Assembly (NCBI RefSeq): GCF_014109805.1
Contig: NZ_CP059400.1
Coordinates: 714,001 to 778,000, forward strand
Length of the DNA: 64,000 nt
Reading direction: 5' to 3'
Source of the DNA: Legionella sp. PC1000
GTDB lineage: Bacteria > Pseudomonadota > Gammaproteobacteria > Legionellales > Legionellaceae
Shown here piece after piece: positions 47,054 to 56,135 of this stretch; the stretch's first letter is position 1; each line of letters starts with the position of its first letter. A model generated the notes under the pieces. That model was not told the DNA's origin and did no database searches. It was given only the letters and a program-made list of their open reading frames with translations. A program made the translations under genes and the position numbers.

Positions 47054-49024
47054 TTATTCTTTTATTGCAGGTTCTCTTTTTTTATTGCTTTCCCCTCTAG
47101 GAGCCGAGGATTTGACATTCCCTTGCTGCTGACTTCCTTTTCTACGGTTTTGACCTGAAGCTTGGCTCGTATTTGTATTTGTATTTGTATTTGTATTTGT
47201 ATTTGTATTGGTTCGTTGTTGTTGATTACCACTGGGCCGGCGTCGTCGGTTTTGTGATCTTCTGTCCCCAGAACCTTTAGAAGTTTTTGCTTGAGGCTGA
47301 TTACGGCCATGCATTCTTTTAGATTGGCTTTGTGGTGCCGGACTTAAAGAGTCTGTATTCCCACCACCAAATAAACTTGACCATAAACGTTTGATAAAAC
47401 TGGTTTGGGCACTTTTTGCAGGCGGATGTTCTGTAAAGGATTTGACTGCAGGTTCATCACGTAAAGAAGCTTCAGCATCACTACTGGTAACCTGTAATTC
47501 AGGTTGTTGAATTAAAGTATAACTGGGCTTTTTAGATTTACCTACGTTATCTTCTTTTAGCCGCGTGATTGAATACTGAGGTAAGTGCATAAAGGGATTA
47601 GCGATAATCATCACTGTGACACTATGTCTTTTTTCAATGTCTCTAATGAAACTGCGTTTTTCATTGATGATGAAGGTTGCCATTTCCGCAGGAAGTTGTA
47701 CTTGTATTTCAGCGGTCTTTTCCTTTAATGCTTCTTCTTCAATAAGACGCGTAATAGCTAGCCCATGAGACTGAATATTACGTACCGTCCCCCGTCCTTC
47801 ACATCGTGGGCAAACTTCCTGAGCGCTTTCACCCAATGATAATCTGAGGCGTTGACGAGACATTTCCAAAAGACCAAAACGCGAGATACGTCCAATCTGG
47901 ATACGGGCTCTATCTGCCTGTAAGGCTTCTTTCAAGCGATTTTCTACATCACGTTGATTCTTACTGGAACTCATATCGATAAAATCGATAACGACCAAAC
48001 CACCCAAATCGCGTAGACGTAACTGACGTGCAATTTCATCAGCTGCTTCGATATTTGTATTGAAGGCTGTTGCTTCAATATCTGCCCCACCAGTTGCTTT
48101 AGCTGAGTTGACATCAATTGACACCAGAGCCTCGGTTCTGTCGATCACCAAAGCGCCTCCAGACGGCAACATAACTTGTCGTTGGTATGCAGTCTCTATT
48201 TGGCTTTCAATCTGATAAAAGTTAAATAAGGGAATGCTGCTGTTATAGAGCTTCAGGTTTGGTAAAAATTCAGGTTTTACCCGCTCAATGTATTGTTTGG
48301 CTTTAATGTAAGAAATTTGATCGTCAATGATGATTTCGCTGATTGATTTGCGTAAGTTATCGCGAATAGAACGGATGATGACGTCACCTTCTTGATGAAT
48401 CAAACAGGGGGCAAGTTCTGTATTATACGCTTGTTTGATTGATTGCCATTGATTGCACAGCATATCCAGGTCATCTTGCAATTCTTCTTGGCTTTTACCT
48501 ACACCGGCTGTGCGGATAATAAGTCCCATATCTTCGGGTAAAGTCAGTGCGTTGAGTGTTTCACGCAGCTCATCACGCTCGTCCCCTTCGATACGTCGTG
48601 AGATTCCCCCAGAACGTGGGTTATTAGGCATCAGAACCAGGTAGCAACCTGCTAAGGTAATGTAGGTAGTCAGCGCAGCACCTTTGCTGCCTCGTTCTTC
48701 TTTATCTACTTGGACCAGTAATTCCTGACCTTCACGGATTAACGAAGTAATTGGTGGTTTTTCATCCCCAAATTCTTCAAGATTTTTGCTTAGATATTCA
48801 GGTGCAATTTCTTTAAGAGGCAAGAAACCTTGTCGTTTGGAACCGTACTCTACAAAAACAGCATCAAGGCTTGGTTCTCGTCTGGTAACGGTTGCTTTAT
48901 AGATATTCCCCTTTTTTTTCACTTCACCAGGACATTCAATATCCAGGTCAAACAAATAACGGTCTTTCACAAGTGCAACACGAACTTCTTCGGTTTGTAT
49001 TGCATTGATTAACATTTTTTCCAT
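47054..49024 (-). CDS. rne: Ribonuclease E (short form)
   Basis: Endoribonuclease that initiates mRNA decay and processes rRNA and tRNA precursors. The N-terminal S1 region (residues about 35-125) is followed by the catalytic DNase I-like part, with VSIDVNSAKATGG and LGGLVVIDFIDMSSSKNQRDVE. The zinc-link CPRCEGRG is near residue 405. After about 530 the tail is Ser/Gln/Arg-rich and low complexity. At 656 residues it is much shorter than the E. coli enzyme (1061) and lacks most of the degradosome scaffold. The tail holds an in-frame Asn-Thr microsatellite. It may start at the Met at 49024 or at MLINA three codons later. Divergent from rluC, as in Enterobacteria. Confidence 0.94.
   Translation of the reverse strand: MEKMLINAIQTEEVRVALVKDRYLFDLDIECPGEVKKKGNIYKATVTRREPSLDAVFVEYGSKRQGFLPLKEIAPEYLSKNLEEFGDEKPPITSLIREGQELLVQVDKEERGSKGAALTTYITLAGCYLVLMPNNPRSGGISRRIEGDERDELRETLNALTLPEDMGLIIRTAGVGKSQEELQDDLDMLCNQWQSIKQAYNTELAPCLIHQEGDVIIRSIRDNLRKSISEIIIDDQISYIKAKQYIERVKPEFLPNLKLYNSSIPLFNFYQIESQIETAYQRQVMLPSGGALVIDRTEALVSIDVNSAKATGGADIEATAFNTNIEAADEIARQLRLRDLGGLVVIDFIDMSSSKNQRDVENRLKEALQADRARIQIGRISRFGLLEMSRQRLRLSLGESAQEVCPRCEGRGTVRNIQSHGLAITRLIEEEALKEKTAEIQVQLPAEMATFIINEKRSFIRDIEKRHSVTVMIIANPFMHLPQYSITRLKEDNVGKSKKPSYTLIQQPELQVTSSDAEASLRDEPAVKSFTEHPPAKSAQTSFIKRLWSSLFGGGNTDSLSPAPQSQSKRMHGRNQPQAKTSKGSGDRRSQNRRRRPSGNQQQRTNTNTNTNTNTNTNTSQASGQNRRKGSQQQGNVKSSAPRGESNKKREPAIKE
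47169..47208. repeat. Hexanucleotide microsatellite inside rne
   Basis: Six full copies of ATTTGT plus partial ends, encoding Asn-Thr repeats in the RNase E tail on the minus strand. The unit is divisible by three, so copy-number slippage would change tail length without a frameshift. Confidence 0.95.
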
Positions 49025-49099
49025 CTATTACCCCATAATTAGGGCGCAGTCATTTAAGTTGAGATAGTATAAGGCTCAAAATACCTTAGAGGTTCAATT

Positions 49100-49243
49100 A
49101 GCCTGTCTACAACTCTACTATCTTGAGTCGGAATGCATTGCTTTTCTGTGCCCCGAGGCTCGCATACTGATGTATGCGCTGCGCTTCAGTGCTCGAAAAT
49201 CAAAGCCTTGCGACTCAATCTAGCGAATTGTAAACAAGTCCTG
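49100..49243. repeat. R5 palindrome upstream of rne
   Basis: GCCTGTCTACAACTCTACTA..CTTGAGTCG on the left, GACTCAATCTAGCGAATTG..ACAAGTCCTGAG on the right, with a CGCATACTGATGTATGCG mini-hairpin in the middle. The 826-base gap 49025-49850 also holds a T-rich hairpin and a -10-like TATAAT (49768-49773) likely serving rluC. The rest is unassigned and probably includes the rne leader. Confidence 0.7.
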
Positions 49244-49621
49244 AGATTTACTGGTATTTCTACGCTTTTGGGTGATGTCGGGATTTTTTGTGCTTCGTTG
49301 CACACTTCAGTATGCTTTGTAGCAATGTTTGGAACCCCGGGTGTTTCACCGCAAGTAGGTAGTAGGTCAGTAGAATCTGGAATTGAACAATAAGCGATGT
49401 GAACTTTAGGCGAACCCATAGCCATAAAAACAGACTTTACGCATGTTCCCTTTTCAATGAGAGGTGCACACTGTGAAATATACTGGTTACAAATCAAACG
49501 GGTTGAAATATGAAGCCAAAGGCGTGCGAAAACCCTGAAGTAATTCATAATCGGTATAAAGCATGTCTGGCATGCGTAGGTTTCTGTCAAAAATATGCTC
49601 AATTTATCTCTGGCATTGGGT

Positions 49622-49665
49622 CGCTTCCTTATATCTTTAAGCTTAAATGGAAGCGCTATTTTTTA
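49622..49665 (+). terminator. Terminator-like hairpin in rne-rluC gap
   Basis: CGCTTCC (49622-49628) pairs with GGAAGCG (49649-49655), followed by TATTTTTTATTTT. No gene ends just upstream on the plus strand, so an unannotated small transcript would be needed for it to act. Confidence 0.35.
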
Positions 49666-49850
49666 TTTTAACACGTAATTATTCATTTAGGTTGGGTTAA
49701 ACCCCCATTTCCTCAATGACTAGCGTATACTTTAAAGTAAATAGTCACGCTTTTTATTTAAATGCGTTATAATTCGGTTGCATGGAAATTTTCCCACGCT
49801 ATAGGCGATCATATCAAAAAAATCACGCCCAGCAAACAGGTTTATTGACA

Positions 49851-50807
49851 ATGAGTGAAGTTAGTTATAAAGAAATCAGTAATGAAGAAGAAGGGCAACG
49901 TCTGGATAATTACTTAATTCGTATTTTAAAAGGTGTTCCCAAAAGCCATATCTATAGGATTATACGTGGCGGAGAAGTCCGGGTTAACAAAAAAAGAGCG
50001 CAAATCAATTCAAGATTGCATGCTGGAGACAGTGTACGGATTCCTCCAATCCGCCTGTCAGAATCAAAAGAGGTATTTGTCAGTGATAATTTGGCAAAAC
50101 GGCTGAAGGAAAGCATCATCTTCGAAGACTCTTGTTTTTTGGTAATTAACAAGCCAGCAGGTATTGCCGTTCATGGAGGTAGTGGTTTGAGTCTTGGGGT
50201 AATCGAAGCGTTGAGAAAAACCAGGAATGATTTGCATTATTTGGAATTAATTCATCGTCTTGATAAGGAAACCTCAGGGTGCCTTTTATTAGCCAAAAAA
50301 AGAAGTACGCTCAGGGCAATACATGCGTTGCTTGAGTCACGTGAGGTGCAAAAAACTTATTGGGCATTACTAACACATCGCTGGGAAAATAAAAAACAAG
50401 TAATTGTTCGTGCCGCCCTTGAAAAAAATACTTTAAAATCAGGTGAACGTATTGTATCGGTTAGAGAAGAAGGAAAAGCTTCTGAAACAGAATTTAGGCT
50501 TCTGGAAAATTATCAACAGGCATGTTGGGTTGAAGCCAGTCCCAAAACGGGGCGTACGCATCAAATTCGTGTGCACAGTGCTCATTTAGGACATGTCATT
50601 GTCGGAGATAAAAAATATGGAGCACTTGCAGGAGAAATCGAAGGGATAGATAATCAGTATCATCGTCTTTTTTTACATGCACGATCCATTCAATTTGAAT
50701 TGAATGGTACAAAGCATTTTTTTCAAGCTGATGCAGATAACCATTTTTCTACCGCACTAAAACAATTACGTGCGAGGAGCGTAGTGAGCAATGAGCAATC
50801 CATATGA
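49851..50807 (+). CDS. rluC: 23S rRNA pseudouridine synthase RluC
   Basis: Makes pseudouridine at 23S positions 955, 2504 and 2580 (E. coli numbering). An N-terminal S4 domain (GQRLDNYLIRILKGVPKSHIYRIIRGGEVRVNKKR) precedes the catalytic HRLDKETSGCLLLAKK (catalytic Asp) and TGRTHQIRVH. The start at ATG 49851 yields 318 residues and places the S4 domain at the usual position; a frame from 49782 overlaps the promoter region. Its end overlaps the HAD phosphatase start by 17 bases. Confidence 0.92.
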   Translation: MSEVSYKEISNEEEGQRLDNYLIRILKGVPKSHIYRIIRGGEVRVNKKRAQINSRLHAGDSVRIPPIRLSESKEVFVSDNLAKRLKESIIFEDSCFLVINKPAGIAVHGGSGLSLGVIEALRKTRNDLHYLELIHRLDKETSGCLLLAKKRSTLRAIHALLESREVQKTYWALLTHRWENKKQVIVRAALEKNTLKSGERIVSVREEGKASETEFRLLENYQQACWVEASPKTGRTHQIRVHSAHLGHVIVGDKKYGALAGEIEGIDNQYHRLFLHARSIQFELNGTKHFFQADADNHFSTALKQLRARSVVSNEQSI

Positions 50808-51456
50808 TTTGGTAGTATTTGACTGGGAAGGTACTATTGCGGATACTTTAGGGATAATTTTACATGTAGTTGCTACAGAGGCGAATGTGCTGGGATTTGG
50901 TAACTTTGATCCCCACCAGGCGAGAAAATATGTTGATTTGGGTTTAGTACAGGCTTTGAGGAAAACCTATCCTCACTTGACAGCAACTCAACATCAACAA
51001 TTATTACAGGCCGTACAATTGGCCTTGAACTCTCGCTCATCCGATGTCTGTTTGATGCCTGGCGTGCGTGAACTGATCTATCAATTGCACGAGGCTAAGA
51101 TAAACCTGGCAATTGCCACCAACAAAGGACATCAATCCTTGTTACGTGCCTTGCAGGCTGCGGGCCTTGATACACTGTTTAAAGTAACGCGCTCTGCGGG
51201 GCAGGTCCCTGCAAAACCTTGTCCGCAAATGTTGGAGGAAATTATTGAGGAGTATGGGGGAACTGCTGCGACAACTTTAATGATAGGCGATTCACTAACC
51301 GATATGGAAATGGCAAAAAGTGCTCAAGTTACTGCTGTAGGAATAGATATTTATCATCAACAAGAAGAAGCAGCCCTTAAGGTCGCTGGTGCGATCGTAG
51401 TATTTGATGATTATAAACAGGTAATCGATTTCCTTAATTTAGCGAAAAGTAGTTAA
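50791..51456 (+). CDS. HAD-superfamily phosphatase, phosphoglycolate phosphatase-like
   Basis: 221 residues, HAD subfamily IA. Motif I is FDWEGTIADT: the nucleophile Asp11 is present, but the second Asp of DxD, the general acid/base, is Glu13. Motif II is ATNKG, motif III Lys lies near PAKPCP, and motif IV is IGDSLTDMEMAKSA. An N-terminal helical cap covers about residues 20-85. Translationally coupled to rluC, the same pairing found in many gammaproteobacteria. The substrate is unknown; Gph-like is a guess from overall resemblance. Confidence 0.85.
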   Translation: MSNPYDLVVFDWEGTIADTLGIILHVVATEANVLGFGNFDPHQARKYVDLGLVQALRKTYPHLTATQHQQLLQAVQLALNSRSSDVCLMPGVRELIYQLHEAKINLAIATNKGHQSLLRALQAAGLDTLFKVTRSAGQVPAKPCPQMLEEIIEEYGGTAATTLMIGDSLTDMEMAKSAQVTAVGIDIYHQQEEAALKVAGAIVVFDDYKQVIDFLNLAKSS

Positions 51457-51604
51457 CTACAGACGTAATTGTTCTGCCTAGGCAAGAAACATGGTAACTT
51501 CCAGGATTCCTGGTTATGTTTCATTTTACTTAGGCTGGATTTTTGGGCTTACTCAGAGGATGGGGGTTGCTTTATTTAGTCATATGTATAGGGAGTATCA
51601 AGCG

Positions 51605-52168
51605 TTGAGTACATTAACCAGTTTGCCGAATTTATTAACATTGCTGCGGATTATGCTGATTCCAGTATTTGTTATTATATTTTATTTGCCTTTTTCATTT
51701 GCGCATATGTTGGCAGCAAGTATTTTTGCTGCAGCAAGTTTTACTGATTGGTTAGATGGCTATTTGGCACGTAAACTCAAGATGATGTCTCCTTTTGGTG
51801 CTTTTCTTGATCCTGTGGCAGATAAGCTATTGGTTTCCACCAGTTTGCTGTTATTGGTAGGAGCTAAGGAAATTAATTACATTACTATTCCTGCTATTGT
51901 CATTGTTGGACGTGAAATTGTTATTTCCGCATTACGTGAATGGATGGCTGAGATTGGCCGAAGGGCGAGTGTTACCGTAGGTTATGTGGGTAAGATAAAA
52001 ACGTTTTTACAAATGATTGCTTTATTTTTATTGCTCGCTTTTAATCCGGTTGATACTTGGGGTGGTATCTTTGGTTTTGTCTTACTTTATGTGGCTGCAA
52101 TTTTAACGATTTGGTCGATGATTATTTACCTGGTAATTGCTTGGCCAGAATTAACGAAAAAAAATTAA
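51605..52168 (+). CDS. pgsA: CDP-diacylglycerol-glycerol-3-phosphate 3-phosphatidyltransferase
   Basis: Membrane enzyme making phosphatidylglycerophosphate. The CDP-alcohol phosphotransferase signature D-G-x2-A-R-x8-G-x3-D-x3-D is visible in DWLDGYLARKLKMMSPFG followed by AFLDPVADK. I start at TTG 51605, where GGGAG lies nine bases upstream. It gives 187 residues beginning MSTLTSLPNLLTLLRI, matching E. coli PgsA (182). The frame continues upstream to 51491 but would add 38 unconserved residues. Three tRNA genes follow. Confidence 0.92.
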   Translation: MSTLTSLPNLLTLLRIMLIPVFVIIFYLPFSFAHMLAASIFAAASFTDWLDGYLARKLKMMSPFGAFLDPVADKLLVSTSLLLLVGAKEINYITIPAIVIVGREIVISALREWMAEIGRRASVTVGYVGKIKTFLQMIALFLLLAFNPVDTWGGIFGFVLLYVAAILTIWSMIIYLVIAWPELTKKN

Positions 52169-52176
52169 TTTTATTA

Positions 52177-52204
52177 TTGACAGGGTGTTAAATTTCGGTA
52201 GAAT
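52177..52204 (+). promoter_or_regulatory. Strong promoter for the tRNA cluster
   Basis: TTGACA (52177-52182), 16 bases, TAGAAT (52199-52204), then a C-rich discriminator (CACACCCCG) and tRNA-Gly 16 bases later. The layout is typical of stable-RNA promoters under stringent control. Confidence 0.75.
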
Positions 52205-52220
52205 CACACCCCGTAGAGAC

Positions 52221-52296
<76 letters not shown>

Positions 52297-52300
52297 AATT

Positions 52301-52329
52301 AAAGCGACAAAAAAGTCGCTTTTTTTTTT
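52301..52329 (+). terminator. Intrinsic terminator between tRNA-Gly and tRNA-Cys
   Basis: AAAGCGAC, AAAAAA, GTCGCTTT: a perfect 8-bp stem followed directly by a run of T. A textbook rho-independent terminator in the middle of a tRNA cluster. Confidence 0.85.
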
Positions 52330-52363
52330 AGAGCTACGAAGAAGATACAGAAGTATTAATTGG

Positions 52364-52437
52364 GGCTGTGTGGCAGAGTGGTCATGCAGCGGCCTGCAAA
52401 GCCGTGTACGCCGGTTCGATTCCGGCCTCAGCCTCCA
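52364..52437 (+). tRNA. tRNA-Cys (GCA)
   Basis: 74 bases with encoded CCA. Acceptor GGCTGTG pairs with CTCAGCC with one T-T mismatch at position 6; anticodon GCA in CCTGCAAAG; TpsiC GGTTCGATTCC. Aligns along its length with E. coli tRNA-Cys. Confidence 0.95.
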
Positions 52438-52446
52438 TAATCGATT

Positions 52447-52533
52447 GCCCAGGTGGCGAAACAGGTAGACGCAAGGGACTTAAAATCCCTCGGTGGTAAC
52501 ACCATGCCGGTTCGATTCCGGCCCTGGGCACCA
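52447..52533 (+). tRNA. tRNA-Leu (TAA)
   Basis: 87 bases, class II with a long variable arm (CGGTGGTAACACCATG). Acceptor GCCCAGG pairs with CCTGGGC; anticodon TAA in ACTTAAAAT; encoded CCA. The 3' end lies 6 bases before the stop of the convergent transporter gene. Confidence 0.96.
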
Positions 52534-52539
52534 ATCAAC

Positions 52540-52959
52540 TTATTCTGTAGCAAATAAGATTAAAGCAAGAATTGCAAAGACCATACCCAATCCATGTTTG
52601 AATGTTAGTCCTTGTTTCAGAAACACAACGCTTAACAATAGAGTAATCATAGGATACATTGATGTGACAAGCACTACGGGCATTGTAGGTCCATTACGTA
52701 GCGCAGCAATGAAAAAAATGCAGGCAACCCCACTTGCTAAACCGTTCAATAGTCCGTATGCACTCCCTTTAGGGCAAAGATCCAGTTTGAAATCAAGTAA
52801 TACCAATGCGATGATGCCGGAAATTAATACACCTATGCTTGAATAAAAAGTGATGGACAGGGGATTAATAAAACTTGATGCTCTTGTGCCCCAATAGCCC
52901 CAGGCACCATAAAGACACAAAGCAATGAAGGAAGGATAATACCAAGAGCTAGGATTCAT
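52540..52959 (-). CDS. Half-size EamA-domain membrane protein
   Basis: 139 residues with about five hydrophobic helices, equal to a single EamA repeat; such half-size transporters act as dimers. Motifs include ALCLYGAWGYWGTRASSF near the N-terminus and FIAALRNGPTMPVVLVTSMYPMITLLLSVVFL. ATG 52959 is chosen over an ATG two codons upstream because AAGG is eight bases away. The gene converges on tRNA-Leu. Substrate unknown. Confidence 0.8.
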   Translation of the reverse strand: MNPSSWYYPSFIALCLYGAWGYWGTRASSFINPLSITFYSSIGVLISGIIALVLLDFKLDLCPKGSAYGLLNGLASGVACIFFIAALRNGPTMPVVLVTSMYPMITLLLSVVFLKQGLTFKHGLGMVFAILALILFATE

Positions 52960-53088
52960 ACACATTACCTTACCTGATACCAGGTTTTACATATTAGTTA
53001 TATAGGATAACCGCTCGTTGATTTAAAAAATACACTACCGAGTATCCTTTCTTGATTCCTGGATCACTCCACCCAGTCATATTTGCAC

Positions 53089-54618
53089 TTAGCTAGGAAC
53101 TACTCTTTGTTCCGCTGCTGGCGAGTTGGATTGATAATCCAGTTCTCTTTGTTTACCTAACCATTCAATTAATCGAGTACGAAACGTTTTAAAAAATAAG
53201 CAGAAACGATTGGATGAGCGCACTTGAGCCATTTCATCATTTTGATACAAATCCATTACTTCTTTTGATGTGGTTAATTTTAAATTCAAGGCAACTTTAT
53301 CTGCATGAAAGGCAATGTCAGTCAAGGCACAATTTTTTAATTTGAAGAAATCCTCGACAATTTCACGACCTTCTATTTTAAAATCAGTAAGCGTAAATTG
53401 ATGTTTTGCGAAGTAGGTACAGTTTTTACCATTTGTTGCTTTTAATTCTTCATGGGCACCTGCTTCAATAAGTGCCCTACTTAAATCATCAAAATGATAA
53501 AATCTTGCCCAATGAAGCGCAGTCATCCCATGATTGTCTGTTTGATTTACACTACATTTTAACGCGCGCATTTTTTCCAAAATATGCGTTGCAGCCTCTT
53601 TATCGGCTAGTTTGCAGGCTAAGAGCAGGGCTGTATTGTCATACGAGGTTGCTAAGAGCAGTTTCGGGTTTGCCAAGTCCAATGCTTGATTCAGATTAAA
53701 AAAGTTGCGATCGATAATGGCTTGATGTAACGGGGTATTGGTTGGTACTACATCATCATAACTTCCTTTCGCAGGGAGAGAAAGTCGGCAAAATAGATTG
53801 AGTCTTTCTAATGTTTCTTCGCATGATCCAACAGATTGCAGTTCGTGCAGGTAGACATTGAAAAAAATATTCAGTGCGTCTAAATGATGTAATAAGGGCA
53901 GAATGTGTTTTAAAACAGTGGGGTGCAACAAATCATTACTTTGTAAATAGCCCAGGAACGATTGAAGTTTTTCTATACTTTTTTTATACCTTAATTGAGG
54001 GAGCATTTCTTCTATTATATCTTTTCGCAACAGATCGAGCTTGCCTACGAACTTAAGAAATTGTTCAAGTGTTCGCAGATCTTCCCCGGAGTAATTCACC
54101 GTAGTTAATAATTCTGCCATTAAAGGAATTAATTCAGAAGGCAGGTTTTTACAGAGCCCAAATAGATCAAAAATTAAATACCACTCGCTATATTCCTCCG
54201 TATATTGCAGGTCACCCTCATGCCTGCTAAAACGAAATGGGGTCACATGAGTTATTTGCGCATATCGAGCAAGTTTATTTTTTTGGGCTAAAAAACAGAT
54301 GAGCTCATAAATTTTATCATCACGTGCAGGAGTCATCATAATTGCTTTAATCAGCGCTTTACGTGATTCCTGGCTTGTATTTTCATTAATAAACAGGCGC
54401 AAGGCCGAAACAGGGTTTGAAAACTGTTTTGCTTTAATGAAGGAAACGAGATGAATGAAATCAGTTAACTGGTCAAGTGCTTCGCCACCTTGAACTACCT
54501 GAAGTTCTTCACCCACCAGAGCATCCAGTTCATCAAAAAGAACATCAGGTTTATTGATTAAGGCAATAATCTTATCACTGAGAATGATTTTTTTTATTTC
54601 TACTTGCGATGAAGCCAT
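53089..54618 (-). CDS. Ankyrin-repeat protein, putative Dot/Icm effector
   Basis: 509 residues, not matched to a named Ank/Leg protein. About the first 290 residues are helical and Leu-rich (for example LLHPTVLKHILPLLHHLDAL). Three ankyrin repeats cover about 293-400: TNTPLHQAIIDRNFFNLNQA, DNTALLLACKLADKEAATHI and HGMTALHWARFYHFDDLSRA. The C-terminal 110 residues are charged, with FCLFFKTFRTRLIEWLG near 475. There is no signal peptide or membrane helix. Ankyrin proteins of this size in Legionella are usually effectors, but secretion is inferred only. Divergent from lolC, with a DnaA-box-like palindrome in the gap. Confidence 0.65.
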   Translation of the reverse strand: MASSQVEIKKIILSDKIIALINKPDVLFDELDALVGEELQVVQGGEALDQLTDFIHLVSFIKAKQFSNPVSALRLFINENTSQESRKALIKAIMMTPARDDKIYELICFLAQKNKLARYAQITHVTPFRFSRHEGDLQYTEEYSEWYLIFDLFGLCKNLPSELIPLMAELLTTVNYSGEDLRTLEQFLKFVGKLDLLRKDIIEEMLPQLRYKKSIEKLQSFLGYLQSNDLLHPTVLKHILPLLHHLDALNIFFNVYLHELQSVGSCEETLERLNLFCRLSLPAKGSYDDVVPTNTPLHQAIIDRNFFNLNQALDLANPKLLLATSYDNTALLLACKLADKEAATHILEKMRALKCSVNQTDNHGMTALHWARFYHFDDLSRALIEAGAHEELKATNGKNCTYFAKHQFTLTDFKIEGREIVEDFFKLKNCALTDIAFHADKVALNLKLTTSKEVMDLYQNDEMAQVRSSNRFCLFFKTFRTRLIEWLGKQRELDYQSNSPAAEQRVVPS

Positions 54619-54759
54619 AATCGTCCTCCTCTTAAGTCAAATACTGGTTTTATTGATAAAACATCTTACTTTAATTAAATTAAATTCACAATTTGTAAAA
54701 TTAATGATTTTTATAGAAATATAAGGTATAAGAGAAGGCAATCGTCCTGCATAAAGAGA

Positions 54760-54781
54760 TATCCACAAATTCTGTGGATAA
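54760..54781. promoter_or_regulatory. Inverted pair of DnaA-box-like sequences
   Basis: TATCCACA, five bases, TGTGGATA is a perfect 8-bp inverted repeat. Its right half extends to TGTGGATAA, identical to the consensus DnaA box; the left 9-mer ATATCCACA has one mismatch. A weaker TGTGGGTTA follows at 54785-54793. It lies about 110 bases upstream of lolC. Confidence 0.45.
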
Positions 54782-54890
54782 GTTTGTGGGTTATCTGATG
54801 AAGAAAATAATAAATCGGAACTGGGTATAAGGTATATCTCTTGGGTGATTTTTTCTCTACAATAAGACTTTAACCAAAATCAAAGCAAAT

Positions 54891-56135
54891 ATGTATAAAC
54901 CATTAGCCCTTTTTATGGGGTTGCGCTATACGCGTTCCAGAAAAAAGAATCATTTTGTTTCTTTTATTTCGTTAAGTTCGATGTTAGGCATAGGCTTAGG
55001 AGTGATGGTTCTCATTACGGTCTTATCGGTAATGAATGGATTTGACCAGCAAATCCATAATCGATTTTTCGGGATGGCCCCTGAAATTACGGTTTCCGGA
55101 CCTAGTGAACGACTGAGTAATTGGCCTGAAGTGGCAAAAAAAATCCAAACAATTCCTGAAATTAAAGCACTCGCGCCCTATGTTGGGGGACAGGGATTAA
55201 TGGTTAATGATGGACAGGTTTTACCTATTGTCTTGACGGGAATTTTACCCGAAAAAGAACAACAGATGAGCCACTTAAAAGATAAATTGCTTGCTGGGAG
55301 TCTAAATAATTTAAAAGATTTTGGCATTATCTTGGGTAGGGGACTTGCAGACAGCCTGGGAATGATGATTGGGGATAAGGTCACCGTTATGATTCCCCAA
55401 GCAACAGTTACCCCTGCCGGAATGATTCCTCGTTTTAAGCGATTCACAGTAGTTGGGGTTTTTTCTGCTGGAAGCGGGTTTAATTTTGATACTAAATTAG
55501 CATTTATCAATATGGGCGATGCGCAAAAATTATTGCAAATGGGAGATGAGGTAACTGGTATCAAAATGAAAATAGATAATGTTTACCAGGCACCGGAATT
55601 ATCTGCTCAATTATCTCATTTATTGGGTGGCGAATATCAGGTGGGCAATTGGACGCAACAATATGGTGCATTTTTCCAAGCGGTTAAAATGGAAAAAACA
55701 ATGATGTTTCTGATCTTATTACTTATTATCGCTGTGGCTGCATTTAATCTGGTATCTTCCCTGGTGATGGTTGTTAATGACAAACAAGCAGAGATCGCAA
55801 TTTTAAGAACTATTGGTGCGACTCCTTCTACCATATTATGGACTTTTATCGTACAAGGAATGATGGTAGGAATTGTAGGCACCTTGTTTGGTTTACTTGG
55901 TGGATTAGTATTGGCAAAAAATGCAACCACAATTGTGAATCATCTGCAAAGCTGGTTTCATGTTAAAGTTTTATCGTCCAGTATTTATTTTGTTGATTAT
56001 TTGCCTTCCGAGATTCTGTTTAGCGATCTATGGAAGGTGTGTGTAATGGCATTATTAATGAGTTTTCTCGCAACAATTTATCCTGCCTGGCGGGCCTCAA
56101 AAACAGTGATTGCGGAGGCTTTGCATTATGAGTGA
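54891..56135 (+). CDS. lolC: Lipoprotein-releasing ABC transporter permease (LolC/LolE family)
   Basis: Inner-membrane subunit of the LolCDE complex, which extracts outer-membrane lipoproteins and hands them to LolA. The first transmembrane helix follows [21 protein letters not shown] periplasmic domain spans about residues 48-265, and three C-terminal helices include the FtsX-like [16 protein letters not shown]. 414 residues. Only one permease gene is next to lolD, which suggests a homodimeric LolF-type complex unless a second permease lies elsewhere. It overlaps lolD by 8 bases. Confidence 0.9.
   Translation: MYKPLALFMGLRYTRSRKKNHFVSFISLSSMLGIGLGVMVLITVLSVMNGFDQQIHNRFFGMAPEITVSGPSERLSNWPEVAKKIQTIPEIKALAPYVGGQGLMVNDGQVLPIVLTGILPEKEQQMSHLKDKLLAGSLNNLKDFGIILGRGLADSLGMMIGDKVTVMIPQATVTPAGMIPRFKRFTVVGVFSAGSGFNFDTKLAFINMGDAQKLLQMGDEVTGIKMKIDNVYQAPELSAQLSHLLGGEYQVGNWTQQYGAFFQAVKMEKTMMFLILLLIIAVAAFNLVSSLVMVVNDKQAEIAILRTIGATPSTILWTFIVQGMMVGIVGTLFGLLGGLVLAKNATTIVNHLQSWFHVKVLSSSIYFVDYLPSEILFSDLWKVCVMALLMSFLATIYPAWRASKTVIAEALHYE

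Noticed and set aside
49186-49602. 138-codon frame on the minus strand upstream of rne
   Set aside because: Its C-terminal half is the R5 repeat, the composition is unusual (many Cys, Thr, Pro), and it lies in the rne control region; no protein family is recognised.
54760-54781. Chromosomal replication origin
   Set aside because: Only two to three DnaA-like boxes, no dnaA/dnaN/gidA neighbours and no long AT-rich unwinding region; a regulatory DnaA site is the most that can be argued.
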